DNA of 64,000 nucleotides from Saccharopolyspora erythraea (GTDB lineage Bacteria; Actinomycetota; Actinomycetes; Mycobacteriales; Pseudonocardiaceae): NCBI RefSeq assembly GCF_018141105.1, contig NZ_CP054839.1, positions 3,038,001 to 3,102,000 of the forward strand, read 5' to 3'. Shown piece by piece: positions 36,284 to 46,031 of this stretch (position 1 is its first letter; each line of letters starts with the position of its first letter). The notes under the pieces were generated by a model. It saw only the letters and a program-made list of their open reading frames with translations, ran no database searches and was not told where the DNA came from. The position numbers and the translations under genes were made by a program.

Positions 36284-37564
36284 CTATGGCCCCTCGGCGG
36301 GGCTCTGCGGAATCGACACGTCCCGGCAGCCGTCGCGGGCGGGGACGCCTGTGACGCGGGCGGCGAGCCATTCCACGCCGCGCTGCGGCACGAGCAGAGG
36401 CGCCAGGTGATCCACCCCGGTCAACCTCTCGAATTCCACCGCCGCGCCGTTGGCGCACCAGTCGCGGTAGAGCATGCGGCCGAGCTCGTACGGGACGACG
36501 GTGTCGGCATTGGCGTGGTAGACGTAGGCGGGCGCGCCTGGCTTGCCTGTGCCCAGCCGCGACTCGGCGAAGCGTTCCCGCCACTGCGGCAGGGCGAGGA
36601 CGTCGGGCTCGGTGATGTCAGCCGTGGACGTGGTGCCGAATGTGGTGAGGTACTCGGCGTAGCACGACTGCTGGATCCGGTCCATGACGTGCTTGCCCTC
36701 GGCGGTCAGTTTCTCCTCGAGTTCGAGTTCCGGGTAGGCGGTGTCCAGACCTGACAGTGCCGCCAGCGCGAACCCGTCGCCGGCGGTGGCGTTCCCGTCG
36801 CCGTGGTCCATCCAGATGTTCATGTCGGTGAAGGTGCCGCCTGCCACGATGCCCTTGAGGTCGAGTTCGGGCGCGTAGCTCGGCTGCAGTTCGGCGGCCC
36901 ATCCGGCGGCCTGACCGCCCTGGGAGTACCCGCCGATCCCGACGGGGGATGTTTCGGAGACGCCGGTGCCGGTCAGGCGGGTCGCCGCCCGGAGCGCGTC
37001 GAGCGCTTGGTGACCCTCCGCCCGGCCGACGAGGTACTCCGCGCGCCGCGGCGTGCCCTGCCCCTCGTAGTCGGTGAGGACTACCGAGATTCCCTTGAAG
37101 AGCAGTTGCTGCACCGGTACGGCCAGGTAGTCCGGGGCCTGGGGAGCGACCTGCGTTGGGTTGAGCTGTTTGGACTGCGCGCAGTGATCACCGAGTCCAC
37201 GTGTGCCTGGTGTGACCACGACCAGCGGGTTGCGGGTGCCGGAAGTCCCCTTCGGGGTCAGAAGCGCGCCGGTGACGGGAACGGGCTCACCTGCGTTGTT
37301 CGACGACAGGTACATGATCTGGCGGACGGTTGCGTTCGGGTACAGCGGTGCGACGACCTCGCGGCTGCGGATCACGTCGCCGACGCGCCCGTCGGGGAGT
37401 GGCGAGGGCGGGACGTAGAAGGCGTCGCTGTCGGGCAGGGCTGGGCTCGCCGACGTTGGCGGCGCGACGGGCTGCCCGACCGCCGGCCCCGGTGGAACGG
37501 CTAACGCCAGCACGGCTGTCAACGCAACGGGGGCGACCTTCAAGGTGACACTTCGTTGTGGCAC
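36284..37564 (-). CDS. Secreted lipase (LIP-type alpha/beta-hydrolase)
   Basis: Protein of 426 residues of the secretory lipase family. An N-terminal signal (TLKVAPVALTAVLALAV, small residues up to VGQPVA) directs export. The hydrolase part has FYVPPSPLP typical of the family, PLVVVTPGTRG (oxyanion region), the nucleophile elbow GIGGYSQGGQAAGWAAEL, ADTVVPYELGR with the likely catalytic Asp, and GVDHLAPL with the His. It probably hydrolyses triacylglycerol or other esters outside the cell. GTG 37564 follows GGAGAGGAAAGCCAA. The next gene upstream on the same strand, a quinone oxidoreductase, lies 24 bp away. Confidence 0.88.
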   Translation of the reverse strand: MPQRSVTLKVAPVALTAVLALAVPPGPAVGQPVAPPTSASPALPDSDAFYVPPSPLPDGRVGDVIRSREVVAPLYPNATVRQIMYLSSNNAGEPVPVTGALLTPKGTSGTRNPLVVVTPGTRGLGDHCAQSKQLNPTQVAPQAPDYLAVPVQQLLFKGISVVLTDYEGQGTPRRAEYLVGRAEGHQALDALRAATRLTGTGVSETSPVGIGGYSQGGQAAGWAAELQPSYAPELDLKGIVAGGTFTDMNIWMDHGDGNATAGDGFALAALSGLDTAYPELELEEKLTAEGKHVMDRIQQSCYAEYLTTFGTTSTADITEPDVLALPQWRERFAESRLGTGKPGAPAYVYHANADTVVPYELGRMLYRDWCANGAAVEFERLTGVDHLAPLLVPQRGVEWLAARVTGVPARDGCRDVSIPQSPAEGP

Positions 37565-37588
37565 TTGGCTTTCCTCTCCTGGCGTCGG

Positions 37589-38602
37589 TCAGGTCGTCGG
37601 CTGGAGGACGATCTTGCCGATGTGTCGGCCGCTCTCCATCAGCCGATGCGCGTCCGCCGCGCGCTCCAGCGGGAACACCTCGTGCACGAGGGGCAGGCAG
37701 CGTCCGGCGGCGAGTGCGGGCCACACCTTGGCGCGGAGGTCGCCGGCGATGTCGGCCTTCTCCTGCGCGGTGCGGGAGCGCATCGTCGACCCGGTCAGAG
37801 TGGCCCGTTTGAGGGCGATCTTGAGCAGGTCGACCTTGTCGGCGACTTCGCCGCCGAGGAACCCGATCAGCAGGAGCGTCCCGTACCGGGAGAGCGTGGT
37901 GATGTTGCGTTCGAGGTAGGTGCCGCCCACGATGTCGACGATCACGTCGACGCCTTGGCCGCCGGTCCACTCGGACACGGCGTCGACGAAGTCCTCCTGG
38001 CGGAAGTCGATGGCCAGCTCGGCGCCGAACTCCAGTGCCGCCGCGCACTTCTCCGGGCCAGCGTCGGTGGCGCAGGCCCGGATGCCGAACTCCTTGGCGA
38101 GCATCAGCGCGGTCGAGCCGATGCCACTGGTGCCCCCGTGCACGAGCACAATGTCACCGGTCTTCGCCGCCGCGATGCCGAACAGATTCGCCCACACGGT
38201 GAAGAAGGTCTCCGGGATGGCCGCCGCGTGGATCGCGTCGACGCTGTCGGGGCGGGGGAGCGCTTGCGCGGCGGGCATGACGCAGTATTCCGCGTAGCCG
38301 CCCCCTTCTGTCAGTCCGAAGACCTTGTCGCCGATCGCGAACCCGGTGACACCCTCACCCAGGGCCACGACCTCCCCCGCGATCTCGAGCCCCGGGGTGG
38401 GATTGACGCCGGGAGGCATCGGGTACTCGCCCAGCCGTTGCATGACGTCCGGACGGTTGACCCCGGCCGCCTCGACCTGCACGAGCACTTCCTGCTCGCT
38501 CGGAGTGGGTATCGCGACAGTTCGTGGCTGCAGCACGTCGGGGTCTCCGGGGCGGGTAATGGCCACTTCGGTCATGACGTCCGGCATCGGCTGGTGACTC
38601 AT
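37589..38602 (-). CDS. NAD(P)H quinone oxidoreductase, zinc-free MDR family
   Basis: Protein of 337 residues of the QOR/PIG3 group. It has an N-terminal domain (AAGVNRPDVMQRLGEYPMPP), AIPETFFTVWANLFGI, and the NADPH-binding VLVHGGTSGIGSTALMLAKEFG. The zinc ligands of alcohol dehydrogenases are absent. Such enzymes reduce quinones or enones using NADPH. ATG 38602 follows AAGGAGATCCAGC. It lies 14 bp after the MHS transporter stop, so these two genes and the lipase probably form one transcript. Confidence 0.9.
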   Translation of the reverse strand: MSHQPMPDVMTEVAITRPGDPDVLQPRTVAIPTPSEQEVLVQVEAAGVNRPDVMQRLGEYPMPPGVNPTPGLEIAGEVVALGEGVTGFAIGDKVFGLTEGGGYAEYCVMPAAQALPRPDSVDAIHAAAIPETFFTVWANLFGIAAAKTGDIVLVHGGTSGIGSTALMLAKEFGIRACATDAGPEKCAAALEFGAELAIDFRQEDFVDAVSEWTGGQGVDVIVDIVGGTYLERNITTLSRYGTLLLIGFLGGEVADKVDLLKIALKRATLTGSTMRSRTAQEKADIAGDLRAKVWPALAAGRCLPLVHEVFPLERAADAHRLMESGRHIGKIVLQPTT

Positions 38603-38616
38603 GCTGGATCTCCTTC

Positions 38617-39975
38617 TCATGCAATGGTTGTTGTCGCCGACGCCGCCGGGTCGATGGGTACGTCGCGCGTGTCCTTCATGGCGAGTAGGCAGCAGGTGCT
38701 GAGGACGCCGAGCGCTGAGAGGAAGTAGGCCACTCCCATCCCGCCGAACATGGCAACCAGCGGTGGTGCCACCAGCAGCGGCAGGGCGCCGCCGAGGATG
38801 CCGGCCAGGTTGTAGCTCATTCCCGCGCCCGTGTAGCGGTAGCGGGTGCGGAACAGTTCCGGCAGGTAGGCGGCGGCCGGCCCGTACGGGATGCCCAGGA
38901 CCAGCATCAGCAGCGCCATCGCGATGAAGAAGGAGACGGCGTCGCCCGGTCGCATGATGAGGAATGCCAGTGGGCCCGCGACGATCCCGAAGATGGCGCC
39001 GACCAGCAGCACGCGGCGGCGGCCGATGCGGTCCGAGAGCATTGCCGAGACGATCACAGCGGCTGACAGCACCACTGCGGCTAGGATGTCGACGACCAGG
39101 ATGGTCGGCTGCGAGAGGCCGAGAGTGCCGGTGCCTTCGGCCTGCCCGGCGTAGCCGGTGAGGAACACGACGGCGGTGTAGAACGAGCCGAATGTCATCG
39201 ACAGCATGCCGCCGCCGAGCAGCACCTGCCGCCACTGCTCGCGCAGCACGTCCACGAAGGGCAGCTTGACCTGCTCCTTGCGCAACGCCGCATTCCTGAA
39301 CGCGGGCGTCTCCGCGATCCGCAGCCGCACGTACAGGCCGACCGCGATCAGCACCGCGCTGGCCAGGAACGGGATCCGCCAGCCCCAGGCGACGAACGCC
39401 TCTGGGCTCAACGCCAGCGCGGAGATGAGGAAGGTGGCGCTGGACAACGCTACGCCGAAGCCTGGACCGAGCTGGGGGAACATGCTGTAGAGGCCGCGGC
39501 GCTCGGCGGGCGCATACTCCGACGTCAGCAGCGCTGCCCCGGCCCATTCCCCACCGAGCGCCAACCCCTGCACCGCCCTGAGCAGCAGCAACAGGAGCGG
39601 GGCGGCCGCACCGGCGACCGCCGAGGTCGGCACGAGACCGATCGCGAACGTCGCCCCGCCCATCATGAGCAGCGTGGTGACGAGGGTGCGTTTCCGTCCT
39701 AGCCGGTCACCGTAGTGGCCGAACACGATCGCGCCGAGGGGGCGGAAGAGGAACGCGACACCGAAGGTCGCGATGGCCGCGACCGTCGCCGCCGCCGGAC
39801 CGAGGGACGGGAAGAACAGCGGGCCGAACACCAGAGCAGCGGCGGTGCCGTAGATCAGGAAGTCGTAAAACTCGATCGTGGTGCCGACCAGCGAGGCGAT
39901 AGCGATCCGCCCCATCGGACGGCGTGGGTGCGCCTGCGTGCCGGGCGGCCGTAGCGTCGATCTTCCGGAACTCAT
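38617..39975 (-). CDS. MFS transporter, metabolite:H+ symporter (MHS) family
   Basis: Transporter of 452 residues with 12 helices and the MHS signatures SLVGTTIEFYDFLIYGTAAA at the first helix, FGHYGDRLGRKRTL (motif A), LRAVQGLALGGEWAGAALL, and a C-terminal half with SDRIGRRRVLLVGA. Family members import organic acids, betaines or aromatic acids with protons. First gene of a minus-strand operon with a quinone oxidoreductase and a secreted lipase. Its promoter region is shared with the divergent acyl-CoA operon, hinting at a common fatty or aromatic acid theme. Confidence 0.9.
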   Translation of the reverse strand: MSSGRSTLRPPGTQAHPRRPMGRIAIASLVGTTIEFYDFLIYGTAAALVFGPLFFPSLGPAAATVAAIATFGVAFLFRPLGAIVFGHYGDRLGRKRTLVTTLLMMGGATFAIGLVPTSAVAGAAAPLLLLLLRAVQGLALGGEWAGAALLTSEYAPAERRGLYSMFPQLGPGFGVALSSATFLISALALSPEAFVAWGWRIPFLASAVLIAVGLYVRLRIAETPAFRNAALRKEQVKLPFVDVLREQWRQVLLGGGMLSMTFGSFYTAVVFLTGYAGQAEGTGTLGLSQPTILVVDILAAVVLSAAVIVSAMLSDRIGRRRVLLVGAIFGIVAGPLAFLIMRPGDAVSFFIAMALLMLVLGIPYGPAAAYLPELFRTRYRYTGAGMSYNLAGILGGALPLLVAPPLVAMFGGMGVAYFLSALGVLSTCCLLAMKDTRDVPIDPAASATTTIA

Positions 39976-40321
39976 TCAGGACCTCGCAGAGGTGCGTGAG
40001 GGCTTTCGGGTAGCAGCCGACTATCCCGGCGTACGACCGGCGAGACACGATGATCGGCCCACAAGCCCTCGCGGATCGTCTTGTCGTTGAGCAACATATC
40101 CACGTTCAGCCGACAAGGTGTGGAGCCAGGCGGTTGCCTACTCCGCTGGTCGACATCCTGCACGTATCCCGAGGATCTGCCGTTCCGATAGCTGACGGCT
40201 GAGCGGTCGTCGACCGGCGACTTGTGAATCAGCCACGCTTGACTTTGTGGTTTGCTCACTATCGTGGCGCGCGCCCGCCACGCCACGATGAAGCCTCCTC
40301 ATCCACTTTGCGGAGGTTCGC
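39976..40321. other. Divergent intergenic region
   Basis: About 345 bp between the MHS transporter and the acyl-CoA ligase. No gene is seen. An inverted repeat ATCGTGGCG (40261-40269) / CGCCACGAT (40281-40289), 9 bp perfect, lies 32 bp before the ligase start and could be an operator or leader hairpin. Confidence 0.55.
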
Positions 40322-41872
40322 ATGCTCAACCTTGCCGTTCTCCTCGAGGACGCGGCGCGCAGCTTCCCCGAGCGTGACGCGGTCGTGCTCGACGGCTGGC
40401 GCATGTCCTACCTCGAGCTCGACGCAGCCGCGAACCAGGTCGCCAACGGGCTCGTGGCACGCGGCATCAAGCCCGGGGACACTGTCGCGCTGAGCTGCCC
40501 GAACCTGCCGCACTTCCCGATTGTCTACTACGGAGTCCTCAAGGCCGGGGCCACCGTCGTGCCGCTGAACGTGCTGCTCACCGAGCGGGAGATCGCCTAC
40601 CACCTCGCCGATTCAGGGGCGAAGGCGTACTTCTGCTTCGAAGGCACGGATGAACTGCCGCTCGCTCGCAGCCACCTCGCCGCGTTCGAAGCCACCGAGG
40701 GCTGCCGGCACTTCGTGCTGATCACAACCGACCCCACCGGTACGTCGCCGATCCCGCAGGTGGATTCGCTGGCCGAGTTCACGCACGGCCAGCCGATCGA
40801 GTTCGATACCGCGCAGACTCGCGAAACCGACACCGCTGTAGTGCTCTACACCAGCGGTACCACCGGCAAGCCGAAGGGTGCCGAGCTGACCCACAGCAAC
40901 ATGGTGCACAACGCGCTGCTGGCGAACCGGCAGTTCGGGCACCATCCCCACGACGTCCACCTGGTCGCGCTGCCGCTGTTCCACTCGTTCGGCCAGAGCG
41001 TGCAGTTGAACGCCGGAATCGCGAGCGGAGCGACGATCGTGCTGCTGCCTCGCTTCGCTCCCGAGCGGGCGCTCGCGACGATGCAGCGCGAGCGCGTGAC
41101 GGTCTTCGCGGGCGTGCCGACGATGTACTGGGCTCTCCTCTCGCTGGAATCGGTGGAGCGATTCGACCTCGCCGCGATCGCGAGCAACCTACGGATGAGT
41201 TTGTCCGGCGGCGCCGCCCTGCCGGTCGAGGTGCTCCGGGGGTTCGAGCAGCGGTTCGGGGTGCCGATCCTCGAGGGCTACGGCCTGTCGGAGACCAGCC
41301 CGGTCGCGACGTTCAACCGCACCGGGGAGCAACGCCGCCCCGGGTCGATCGGACTGCCGATGTGGGGCGTCGAGGTGCGAGTGCGCCGGCCCGACGGGAC
41401 GCAGGCCGCGGTTGATGAACCCGGCGAGATTTGCATCCGGGGGCACAACGTGATGAAGGGCTATCTGAACCGGCCGGAAGCCACGGCGAAGGCCATCGAC
41501 GAGCACGGCTGGTTCCACACCGGCGACGTCGCCACCCGCGACCGGGACGGTTACCTCTACATCGTCGACCGGGTGAAGGACATGATCATCCGCGGCGGAT
41601 TCAACGTCTATCCCCGCGAAGTCGAAGAAGTGCTGCTCACCCATCCCGGCGTCAGCCTTGCAGCCGTGCTCGGTGTGCCACATGAGAGTCACGGCGAAGA
41701 GGTCAAGGCCTTCGTCATCCGGGAACCCGGAGCCGAGCTCGACGAGCAACAGCTTCTGGCGTGGTGCAAGCAGAACATGGCGGCCTACAAGTACCCGCGG
41801 ATCATCGAGTTCCGCGACAGCTTTCCGATGACCGCCACCGGCAAGATCCTCAAACGCGAACTGGTGCCGTGA
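40322..41872 (+). CDS. Acyl-CoA synthetase (AMP-forming, fatty-acid type)
   Basis: Adenylate-forming ligase of 516 residues. It carries the ATP-binding P-loop YTSGTTGKPKGAELTH, EGYGLSETSP, GWFHTGDVATRDRDGYLYI, the hinge DRVKDMIIRGGFNVYPREVE and the C-terminal catalytic Lys in MTATGKILKREL. It activates a carboxylic acid to its CoA thioester. ATG 40322 follows GGAGG. First gene of an operon with an APH-type kinase, an SDR and an acyl-CoA dehydrogenase, all fitting breakdown of a fatty or hydroxy-fatty acid. Confidence 0.92.
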   Translation: MLNLAVLLEDAARSFPERDAVVLDGWRMSYLELDAAANQVANGLVARGIKPGDTVALSCPNLPHFPIVYYGVLKAGATVVPLNVLLTEREIAYHLADSGAKAYFCFEGTDELPLARSHLAAFEATEGCRHFVLITTDPTGTSPIPQVDSLAEFTHGQPIEFDTAQTRETDTAVVLYTSGTTGKPKGAELTHSNMVHNALLANRQFGHHPHDVHLVALPLFHSFGQSVQLNAGIASGATIVLLPRFAPERALATMQRERVTVFAGVPTMYWALLSLESVERFDLAAIASNLRMSLSGGAALPVEVLRGFEQRFGVPILEGYGLSETSPVATFNRTGEQRRPGSIGLPMWGVEVRVRRPDGTQAAVDEPGEICIRGHNVMKGYLNRPEATAKAIDEHGWFHTGDVATRDRDGYLYIVDRVKDMIIRGGFNVYPREVEEVLLTHPGVSLAAVLGVPHESHGEEVKAFVIREPGAELDEQQLLAWCKQNMAAYKYPRIIEFRDSFPMTATGKILKRELVP

Positions 41873-41926
41873 CCGGACCCCGGCGTGCCGCCGCGCGAGG
41901 ACGACTGGAAGGAACCGAGAAACCAG

Positions 41927-42988
41927 ATGGGCGAGACCACAACGTCAGGTCGAGCAGATGTCCGAGAGCTCGTCAAACCCGAGCGGCTCGGTCCGATGCT
42001 CGCGTGTACCACGGGCGATCAGGCATGGCTGGATCTGACCGCGACGCTGATCGCCGGAGGCAAGTCGAACCTGACCTTCGAGCTCACCAGCGAGGCGGGG
42101 GAACTGATCCTGCGCCGACCGCCCACTGGTGACCTCCTGCCCAGCGCCCACGACATGGGACGCGAAGCACGAGTCCAACGGGCTCTGGCGAACACCTCGG
42201 TTCCTGTGCCGCGGGTCATCGCACGAGAGGAGACCGCCGACGTCATCGGTGCGCCGTTCTACGTCATGGCGAAGGTAGCGGGCCACGTCATCCGTGGCGA
42301 GCTGCCGACGGGCTACGCCGACACCGCACCGGAGCGGGAAGCAATGGCGAACGCCCTGATCGACGTCCTCGCCGACGTGCACGCCGTCGATCCGGAAGCG
42401 GCCGGCCTTGCCGGATTCGGCCGTCCAGACGGCTTCCTGACGCGGCAGGTGCGCCGGTGGCAGGGTCAGTGGGAGGCCAGCCGGACCGCCGAGGTGCCCG
42501 CCGTCGACACCCTGGGCCGTGAACTCGCCGCGCGGCTGCCGGCGAGCCACGCACCGACGATCGTGCACGGTGACTTCCGGCTGGACAACTGCCTGATGAG
42601 TAGCGACGGTCCCGGCACCGTGGCCGCCGTGCTCGACTGGGAGCTGTCCACCCTGGGCGATCCGCTGACCGACCTCGGGTTGCTGCTGTTCTACTGGCGG
42701 GAGCCGGGGGAGCCGCAGCGGGCGCTCAGCCCCACGGTCACCTCGCTGCCGGGCTTTCCCCGCAGGGCCGACCTCGTCGAACGCTACGCGGCACGGACCG
42801 GAAGGGACCTCGCGGGCATCCGCTACTACGAGGCGTTCTCGCACTTCAAATTCGCGGTGATCGCGCAGGGAATCGCGGCCCGGGTCGCCGCGGGCGCTAT
42901 GGCAGGCCAGGACTTCGGCGATCTGGACGAGGAGATCGTCCGCATCGCCGAGGAAGGACTGGAGATGCTCATCGGAGGTGGTCGCTGA
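41927..42988 (+). CDS. Phosphotransferase family protein, ACAD10/11-type kinase
   Basis: Protein of 353 residues with the aminoglycoside-phosphotransferase-like fold. It shows SNLTFELTSEAGELILRRPP (nucleotide loop), the catalytic HGDFRLDNCL, and LDWELSTLGDPLTDLG with the metal-binding Asp. In bacteria and in human ACAD10/11 this domain works together with an acyl-CoA dehydrogenase, phosphorylating 4-hydroxyacyl-CoA for later elimination. The neighbouring acyl-CoA dehydrogenase supports that reading. ATG 41927 is used; an upstream GTG at 41885 is possible. The stop overlaps the SDR start (TGATG). Confidence 0.87.
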   Translation: MGETTTSGRADVRELVKPERLGPMLACTTGDQAWLDLTATLIAGGKSNLTFELTSEAGELILRRPPTGDLLPSAHDMGREARVQRALANTSVPVPRVIAREETADVIGAPFYVMAKVAGHVIRGELPTGYADTAPEREAMANALIDVLADVHAVDPEAAGLAGFGRPDGFLTRQVRRWQGQWEASRTAEVPAVDTLGRELAARLPASHAPTIVHGDFRLDNCLMSSDGPGTVAAVLDWELSTLGDPLTDLGLLLFYWREPGEPQRALSPTVTSLPGFPRRADLVERYAARTGRDLAGIRYYEAFSHFKFAVIAQGIAARVAAGAMAGQDFGDLDEEIVRIAEEGLEMLIGGGR

Positions 42989-43752
42989 TGCCCGTGCTCG
43001 ACGCGTTCCGTCTCGATGGGAAGGTCGCGGTGGTGACCGGGGCGAGCTCCGGTCTCGGCGCGGGGTTCGCGCGGGCGCTCGCCGCCGCGGGTGCCGACCT
43101 CGTCCTCGGCGCGCGCAGGGAGGACCGGCTGGCAGAGGTCGCGCGACAGGTCGAGGCGGCTGGCCGCGAGGTCGTCACTAGGCGCACCGACGTCTCCGAG
43201 CCGGACGACTGCGCAGCAGTCGTCACAGCCGGTATGAACACCTTCGGCCGGATCGACATCCTGGTGAACAACGCAGGCATCGGCACCGCGGTGCCGGCGT
43301 TGCGGGAGACGCCCGACGAGTTTCGCCGTGTGGTCGACGTCAACCTCATGGGTGCCTACTGGATGGCGCAAACCTGTGCACGGGTGATGCGACCCGGCTC
43401 CAGCATCGTCAACATCGCCAGTGTGCTCGGCCTGATCACATCCTTCGCACCGCAAGCCGCCTACACCGCCAGCAAGGCCGGGCTGATCGGACTCACTCGC
43501 GACCTCGCCCAGCAATGGACCGGACGCAAGGGGATCAGGGTCAACGCGATCGCACCCGGCTACTTCGCCAGCGAGATGTCCGCCGTAGTGCCCCAGGAGC
43601 AGCTCGGCCGGTTCCTACAACAGACTTCGCCACTCGGCCGACTCGGCGAGCAGCACGAACTCGACCCCGCCGTGGTTTTCCTCGCCAGCGACGCCTCTTC
43701 CTACATCACCGGAATCACGCTGCCCGTCGACGGCGGGATGTCAGGTCACTGA
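42988..43752 (+). CDS. Short-chain dehydrogenase/reductase (FabG-like)
   Basis: SDR of 254 residues with the classical cofactor motif [21 protein letters not shown], the catalytic Ser in [20 protein letters not shown] (Tyr and Lys), and PVDGGMSGH at the end. Likely a 3-hydroxyacyl-CoA dehydrogenase or beta-ketoacyl reductase in the surrounding acyl-CoA pathway. Start overlaps the kinase stop by one base. Confidence 0.92.
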   Translation: MPVLDAFRLDGKVAVVTGASSGLGAGFARALAAAGADLVLGARREDRLAEVARQVEAAGREVVTRRTDVSEPDDCAAVVTAGMNTFGRIDILVNNAGIGTAVPALRETPDEFRRVVDVNLMGAYWMAQTCARVMRPGSSIVNIASVLGLITSFAPQAAYTASKAGLIGLTRDLAQQWTGRKGIRVNAIAPGYFASEMSAVVPQEQLGRFLQQTSPLGRLGEQHELDPAVVFLASDASSYITGITLPVDGGMSGH

Positions 43753-43770
43753 TCAGCAAGGAGCACCACG

Positions 43771-44974
43771 ATGGACTTCGCCCTCTCCGCCAAGGCACAG
43801 GACACCTGTGACCGTATGTGGGACTTCATGCGCGAGCATGTTTTCCCGGCCGAAGCGGTTTACGCACAGTGGCGCGAGGAGAACGGCGAACACGAGCACC
43901 CGCCGGTGGTCGAGCACCTCAAGGCCGAGGCCAAGAAGCGCGGGTTGTGGAACCTGTTCCTGCCGCACCTGTCGGGTCTGTCGAACCTGGAGTACGCCAG
44001 TGTCGCTGAGATCTCTGGCTGGTCACCGGTCATCGCGCCCGAGGCGATCAACTGCCAGGCGCCGGACACCGGGAACATGGAGATGCTGCACCTGTTCGGC
44101 ACGCACGAGCAGAAGGCGCGGTGGCTCGAACCCTGCTCGCCGGCGACATCCGCTCGGCGTTCGCGATGACGAACCCGCCGTTGCCAGCTCCGACGCCCGC
44201 AACATCACCACGTCCATCGTGTGCGACGGCGACGACTACGTCATCAACGGCCGCAAATGGTGGACCAGCGGCGCCGCCGACGAGCGCTGCGCGCTCTTCA
44301 TCGTGATGGGCAAGACCGACCCTGACGCACCGGAACAGCGGCAGCAGTCCATGGTCCTCGTACCGCGGGACACACCCGGGCTGACGATCGAGCGGCACCT
44401 ACCGCTGTTCGGCTACCAGGACCAGCACGGGCACTCCGAGATCGTGATCGACGACGTCCGCGTTCCGGTCGGTAACCGGCTCGCCGGAGAGGGCGAGGGC
44501 TTCATGATCGCCCAAGCCCGGCTGGGGCCGGGCCGGATCCACCACGCCATGCGTGCGATCGGGATGGCCGAGCGAGCCCTGGCCCTCATGGTCGGGCGGG
44601 CCAAGTCCCGGGTGGCCTCCGGCGGTCCGCTGGCCGATCAGGGCGTGGTGCGAGACCTCATCGCCCAGTCCCGCATCGACATCGAGCAGGCCCGCCTGCT
44701 GGTGCTGAATACCGCCTGGCTCATCGACCAGTACGGCGCGAAGGGCGCGCAGACGGAGATCGCCGCGGTCAAGGTGGCCGCTCCCGCCATGGCCACCGCC
44801 GTGATCGACCGCGCCATCGAGGTCTTCGGCGGCGCCGGGGTCAGCGATGACGCTCCGCTGGCCTACTTCTACAGCTGGGCCCGCGTCCTGCGCATCGTCG
44901 ACGGACCCGACGCCGTGCACCGGCGCTCGGTCGCACGGCAGGAACTCGCGAGGGAGCGGCCATTCGCGGGATGA
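43771..44974 (+). pseudogene. Acyl-CoA dehydrogenase (ACAD10/11-like) with two one-base frameshifts
   Basis: Complete acyl-CoA dehydrogenase except for two frame changes. Frame one gives [20 protein letters not shown] to QKARWLEP. One C appears missing in the C-run at 44131-44133, after which the expected [13 protein letters not shown] is read. A second base is missing near 44169-44171, after which [17 protein letters not shown] and the rest follow. The FAD/acyl-binding region ([14 protein letters not shown]), [20 protein letters not shown] and the C-terminal [20 protein letters not shown] are all normal. Two losses within 40 bp in otherwise perfect sequence could be assembly errors rather than true decay. 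Restored length is about 402 residues. Confidence 0.88.
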
Positions 44975-44999
44975 TCCACCCGTGGCGGGAGTTGTGACG

Positions 45000-45032
45000 G
45001 TGTGGCGGCGGGTTCCAGACCCGCCGCCACAC
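45000..45032. terminator. Bidirectional terminator hairpin
   Basis: GTGTGGCGGCGGGT (45000-45013) and ACCCGCCGCCACAC (45019-45032) form a perfect 14-bp stem with a 5-base loop. It separates the convergent acyl-CoA dehydrogenase and DJ-1/PfpI genes. Confidence 0.9.
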
Positions 45033-45056
45033 TTCCTGCTGTCGCTGTTCGGTGAT

Positions 45057-45752
45057 TCAGCTGAGCTGCTTGACCACCGCGTCGGCAACGGCTCCGGCGC
45101 TGCCCGGGTTCTGCCCGGTGATCAGGTTTTCGTCTTCGACCACATAGGTTTCGAACGGCTTGTCGGCCACCGTGTACGCGGCTCCGCGCTTCTTCAGCTC
45201 GTCCTGCAAGCTGTAGGGGACGGCGCGTTCCCGCTGGGCAAGTTCCTCCTCTGGCCAGGAGAAGCCGGTGACGTTCTTGCCGTGGATCAGGTATTCGCCG
45301 TTGGACAGCTTGGCGCTGAGCAGTCCGCACGGGCCGTGGCAGACCGCCGAGACGACCTTGCCTGACTCGTGGAACTCGCGAATCAGCTCGGCGAGGCGGT
45401 CGCTTTGCGGGAAGTCGTACATCACGCCGTGACCACCGGTGAGATAGATGGCGTCGAAGTCGGTGGCGTCGACCTCGGCCACGGACTTCGTGCTCGTCAG
45501 GAGGTTCATGAACTCCCGGTCGGCGTAGCGCTTCGCGGTGCCCAGTTCGGCCAGGAAGTCGTGGGAGAGGCTTTCCGGGTCGATCGGGACGTACCCGCCG
45601 TCGATGCTGGCGATGACGGAGGTGAACCCGGCCCGTTCGACGACGTCGTAGAAGTGCGTCAGCTCGCCGAGCCACAGCCCGGTGCGGAATCCGACCTCCT
45701 CGTACTCGCCGATGCTGGTGACGATGATCAGAATGCGATTGGTGTTGGCCAT
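45057..45752 (-). CDS. DJ-1/PfpI-family protein
   Basis: Class I amidotransferase-like protein of 231 residues, with ILIIVTSIGEYEEVGFRTGLW at the N-terminus, AIYLTGGHGVMYDFPQ and the nucleophile elbow SAVCHGPCGLLSA with Cys. It belongs to the same superfamily as the Hsp31-like protein at 33705 but is shorter and lacks the N-terminal extension. Candidate functions are glyoxalase III or protein/nucleotide deglycase; none can be fixed. ATG 45752 follows AGGAAAACATTC. A single-gene unit ending in a shared terminator. Confidence 0.86.
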   Translation of the reverse strand: MANTNRILIIVTSIGEYEEVGFRTGLWLGELTHFYDVVERAGFTSVIASIDGGYVPIDPESLSHDFLAELGTAKRYADREFMNLLTSTKSVAEVDATDFDAIYLTGGHGVMYDFPQSDRLAELIREFHESGKVVSAVCHGPCGLLSAKLSNGEYLIHGKNVTGFSWPEEELAQRERAVPYSLQDELKKRGAAYTVADKPFETYVVEDENLITGQNPGSAGAVADAVVKQLS

Positions 45753-46031
45753 GAATGTTTTCCTGTTCCAGGTTGGGATTTTCGATTGACGTTGCGCGAA
45801 TGCCGTGTTCGTTTTCCTGCGTCCAGGACTTGCGATCGAATGCTTCTGTTCCCTGCCGTGGTTCAGGTGACAGGTATTCCGGCTCGCACATCTGCATGCT
45901 TGCAAAGGAAGAGGCCCGATGCGAATGTGCTCACGTCAGATCTCGACACCTCATGCGCCTGACCACCCGTTTTGCCAATGGCCTTGGTGGGCGACATAAC
46001 TCATCCTGTTCGCGGTGACATTCGTGGTGGA

